This document shows positions 14,934-15,299 of a DNA stretch of 15,299 nt, in pieces. The DNA lies in contig NW_020169380.1 of NCBI RefSeq assembly GCF_000988165.1, positions 1 through 15,299 on the forward strand, read 5' to 3'. Made by a program: the position numbers and the translations under genes. Within the stretch, counting starts at the first letter, position 1; each line of letters begins with the position of its first letter. A model generated the notes under the pieces. The model worked only from the letters and a program-made list of their open reading frames with translations, was not told where the DNA came from and did not search any database. The DNA comes from Vairimorpha ceranae (Eukaryota; Microsporidia; Nosematidae).

Positions 14934-15299
14934 AGAAAAGGAAAATTTTTAGGTGAGTATGAAAAAGGACAGATTGATGCTTATTTTCAAATAGGAAAAA
15001 ATATTAAGCAAATTAGTACTATATTGGACAGAAGCAGGACCGCAATTAGAAATTACCTGCCTTTAAAGAATGTAAATAAAATTACTAACAAAAAAGGAAG
15101 AAAAAGAACTCTTTCTTTTAGAACAGTTAAAAAAATTCAAAGTATGGGTTCTAATAAAGCCATAATTATTTCTAAAATTAAAGCTGATTTAGATTTATCA
15201 GTATCAAAATCTACTGTTTTAAGAGCAATTAAAGAAGATAATAATCTTGTTTATAAAAAAATGAGACAGAGTCCGAATTTAAAGGAAGTGCATAAATTA
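14931..15299 (+). pseudogene. Tc1/mariner transposase N-terminus, start codon lost
   Basis: A 123-codon frame without stops to the window end, with no ATG until SMGSN far inside. It reads RRKGKFLGEYEKGQIDAYF, the usual Tc1 opening, then a first helix-turn-helix (IGKNIKQISTILDRSRTAI), the GRKR hook that contacts DNA, and a second helix-turn-helix (LSVSKSTVLRAIKED). This is the paired-like DNA-binding region of Tc1 transposases; the DDE/D catalytic domain would lie beyond 15299. The frame is open back to 14883, but the family start aligns with AGG at 14931, so a single change seems to have removed the ATG. A functional start elsewhere cannot be excluded. This is the least decayed coding stretch in the window. 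Confidence 0.82.

Larger units (their letters stand above)
14418..15299 (+). mobile_element. Tc1/mariner element, 5' part (runs off the window)
   Basis: Begins with CAGTG right after a TA dinucleotide (14416-14417), the target used by Tc1/mariner elements. The left end contains two direct repeats 181 bp apart and is followed by a Tc1-type transposase N-terminus. The right end lies beyond the window. Confidence 0.82.

Overview
The window looks like a transposon graveyard from a very AT-rich, compact eukaryotic genome, most likely a microsporidian. Three things suggest this. First, it is packed with Merlin-superfamily (IS1595/ISXO2-like) transposase relics. Second, eukaryote-type elements occur beside them: a MULE with a FLYWCH finger, Ty3/gypsy reverse transcriptase and RNase H fragments, and a Tc1/mariner element. 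Third, a T-run followed by a CCC motif lies just upstream of several ancestral start codons (for example 9092-9101, 12314-12323, and on the minus strand 4410-4426 and 5930-5944), which is the start-site signature known from microsporidia. I see no host housekeeping gene, tRNA or rRNA. The assignment is inference from sequence reading; I had no database search.

Layout. 34-876 (+): a Merlin relic cut by the window start. 877-1240: a spacer with a hairpin and an extremely G-poor tract. 1430-2485 (+): a Merlin element with terminal inverted repeats (TIRs), apparently inserted in an older minus-strand relic (2486-3039, with a possible remnant at 1240-1429). 2993-3226 (-): a zinc-ribbon fragment. 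3254-5930 (-): a nest in which one Merlin gene is split into a 5' half (5395-5930) and a 3' half (3254-3490), with two further Merlin copies (4485-5369 and 3503-4484) lodged between them. 6167-7547 (-): a MULE relic. 7855-8049 (-): an unrecognised open frame. 8089-8935 (+): a gypsy RT-end/RNase H/integrase-start fragment. 9101-10151, 10373-11253 and 11393-12224 (+): three different Merlin relics in tandem orientation. 12258-13327 (+): the best-preserved Merlin element, about 1.07 kb with about 114-bp TIRs and an 8-bp target-site duplication. 13380-14190 (-): a gypsy RT palm fragment with its catalytic YMDD box. 14418-end (+): the 5' end of a Tc1/mariner element with an IR/DR-type left end.

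None of the recognised transposase genes is intact. Each carries frameshifts, in-frame stops, a lost start codon or a changed catalytic residue, or is cut by the window or a neighbour. The Merlin copies differ from one another in sequence, TIR and length of the catalytic domain, so this is repeated colonisation of one locus by different families, not amplification of one. In the best-preserved copy the TIR itself carries the CCC motif and the start codon, so both ends of that element present an inward-facing start signal.
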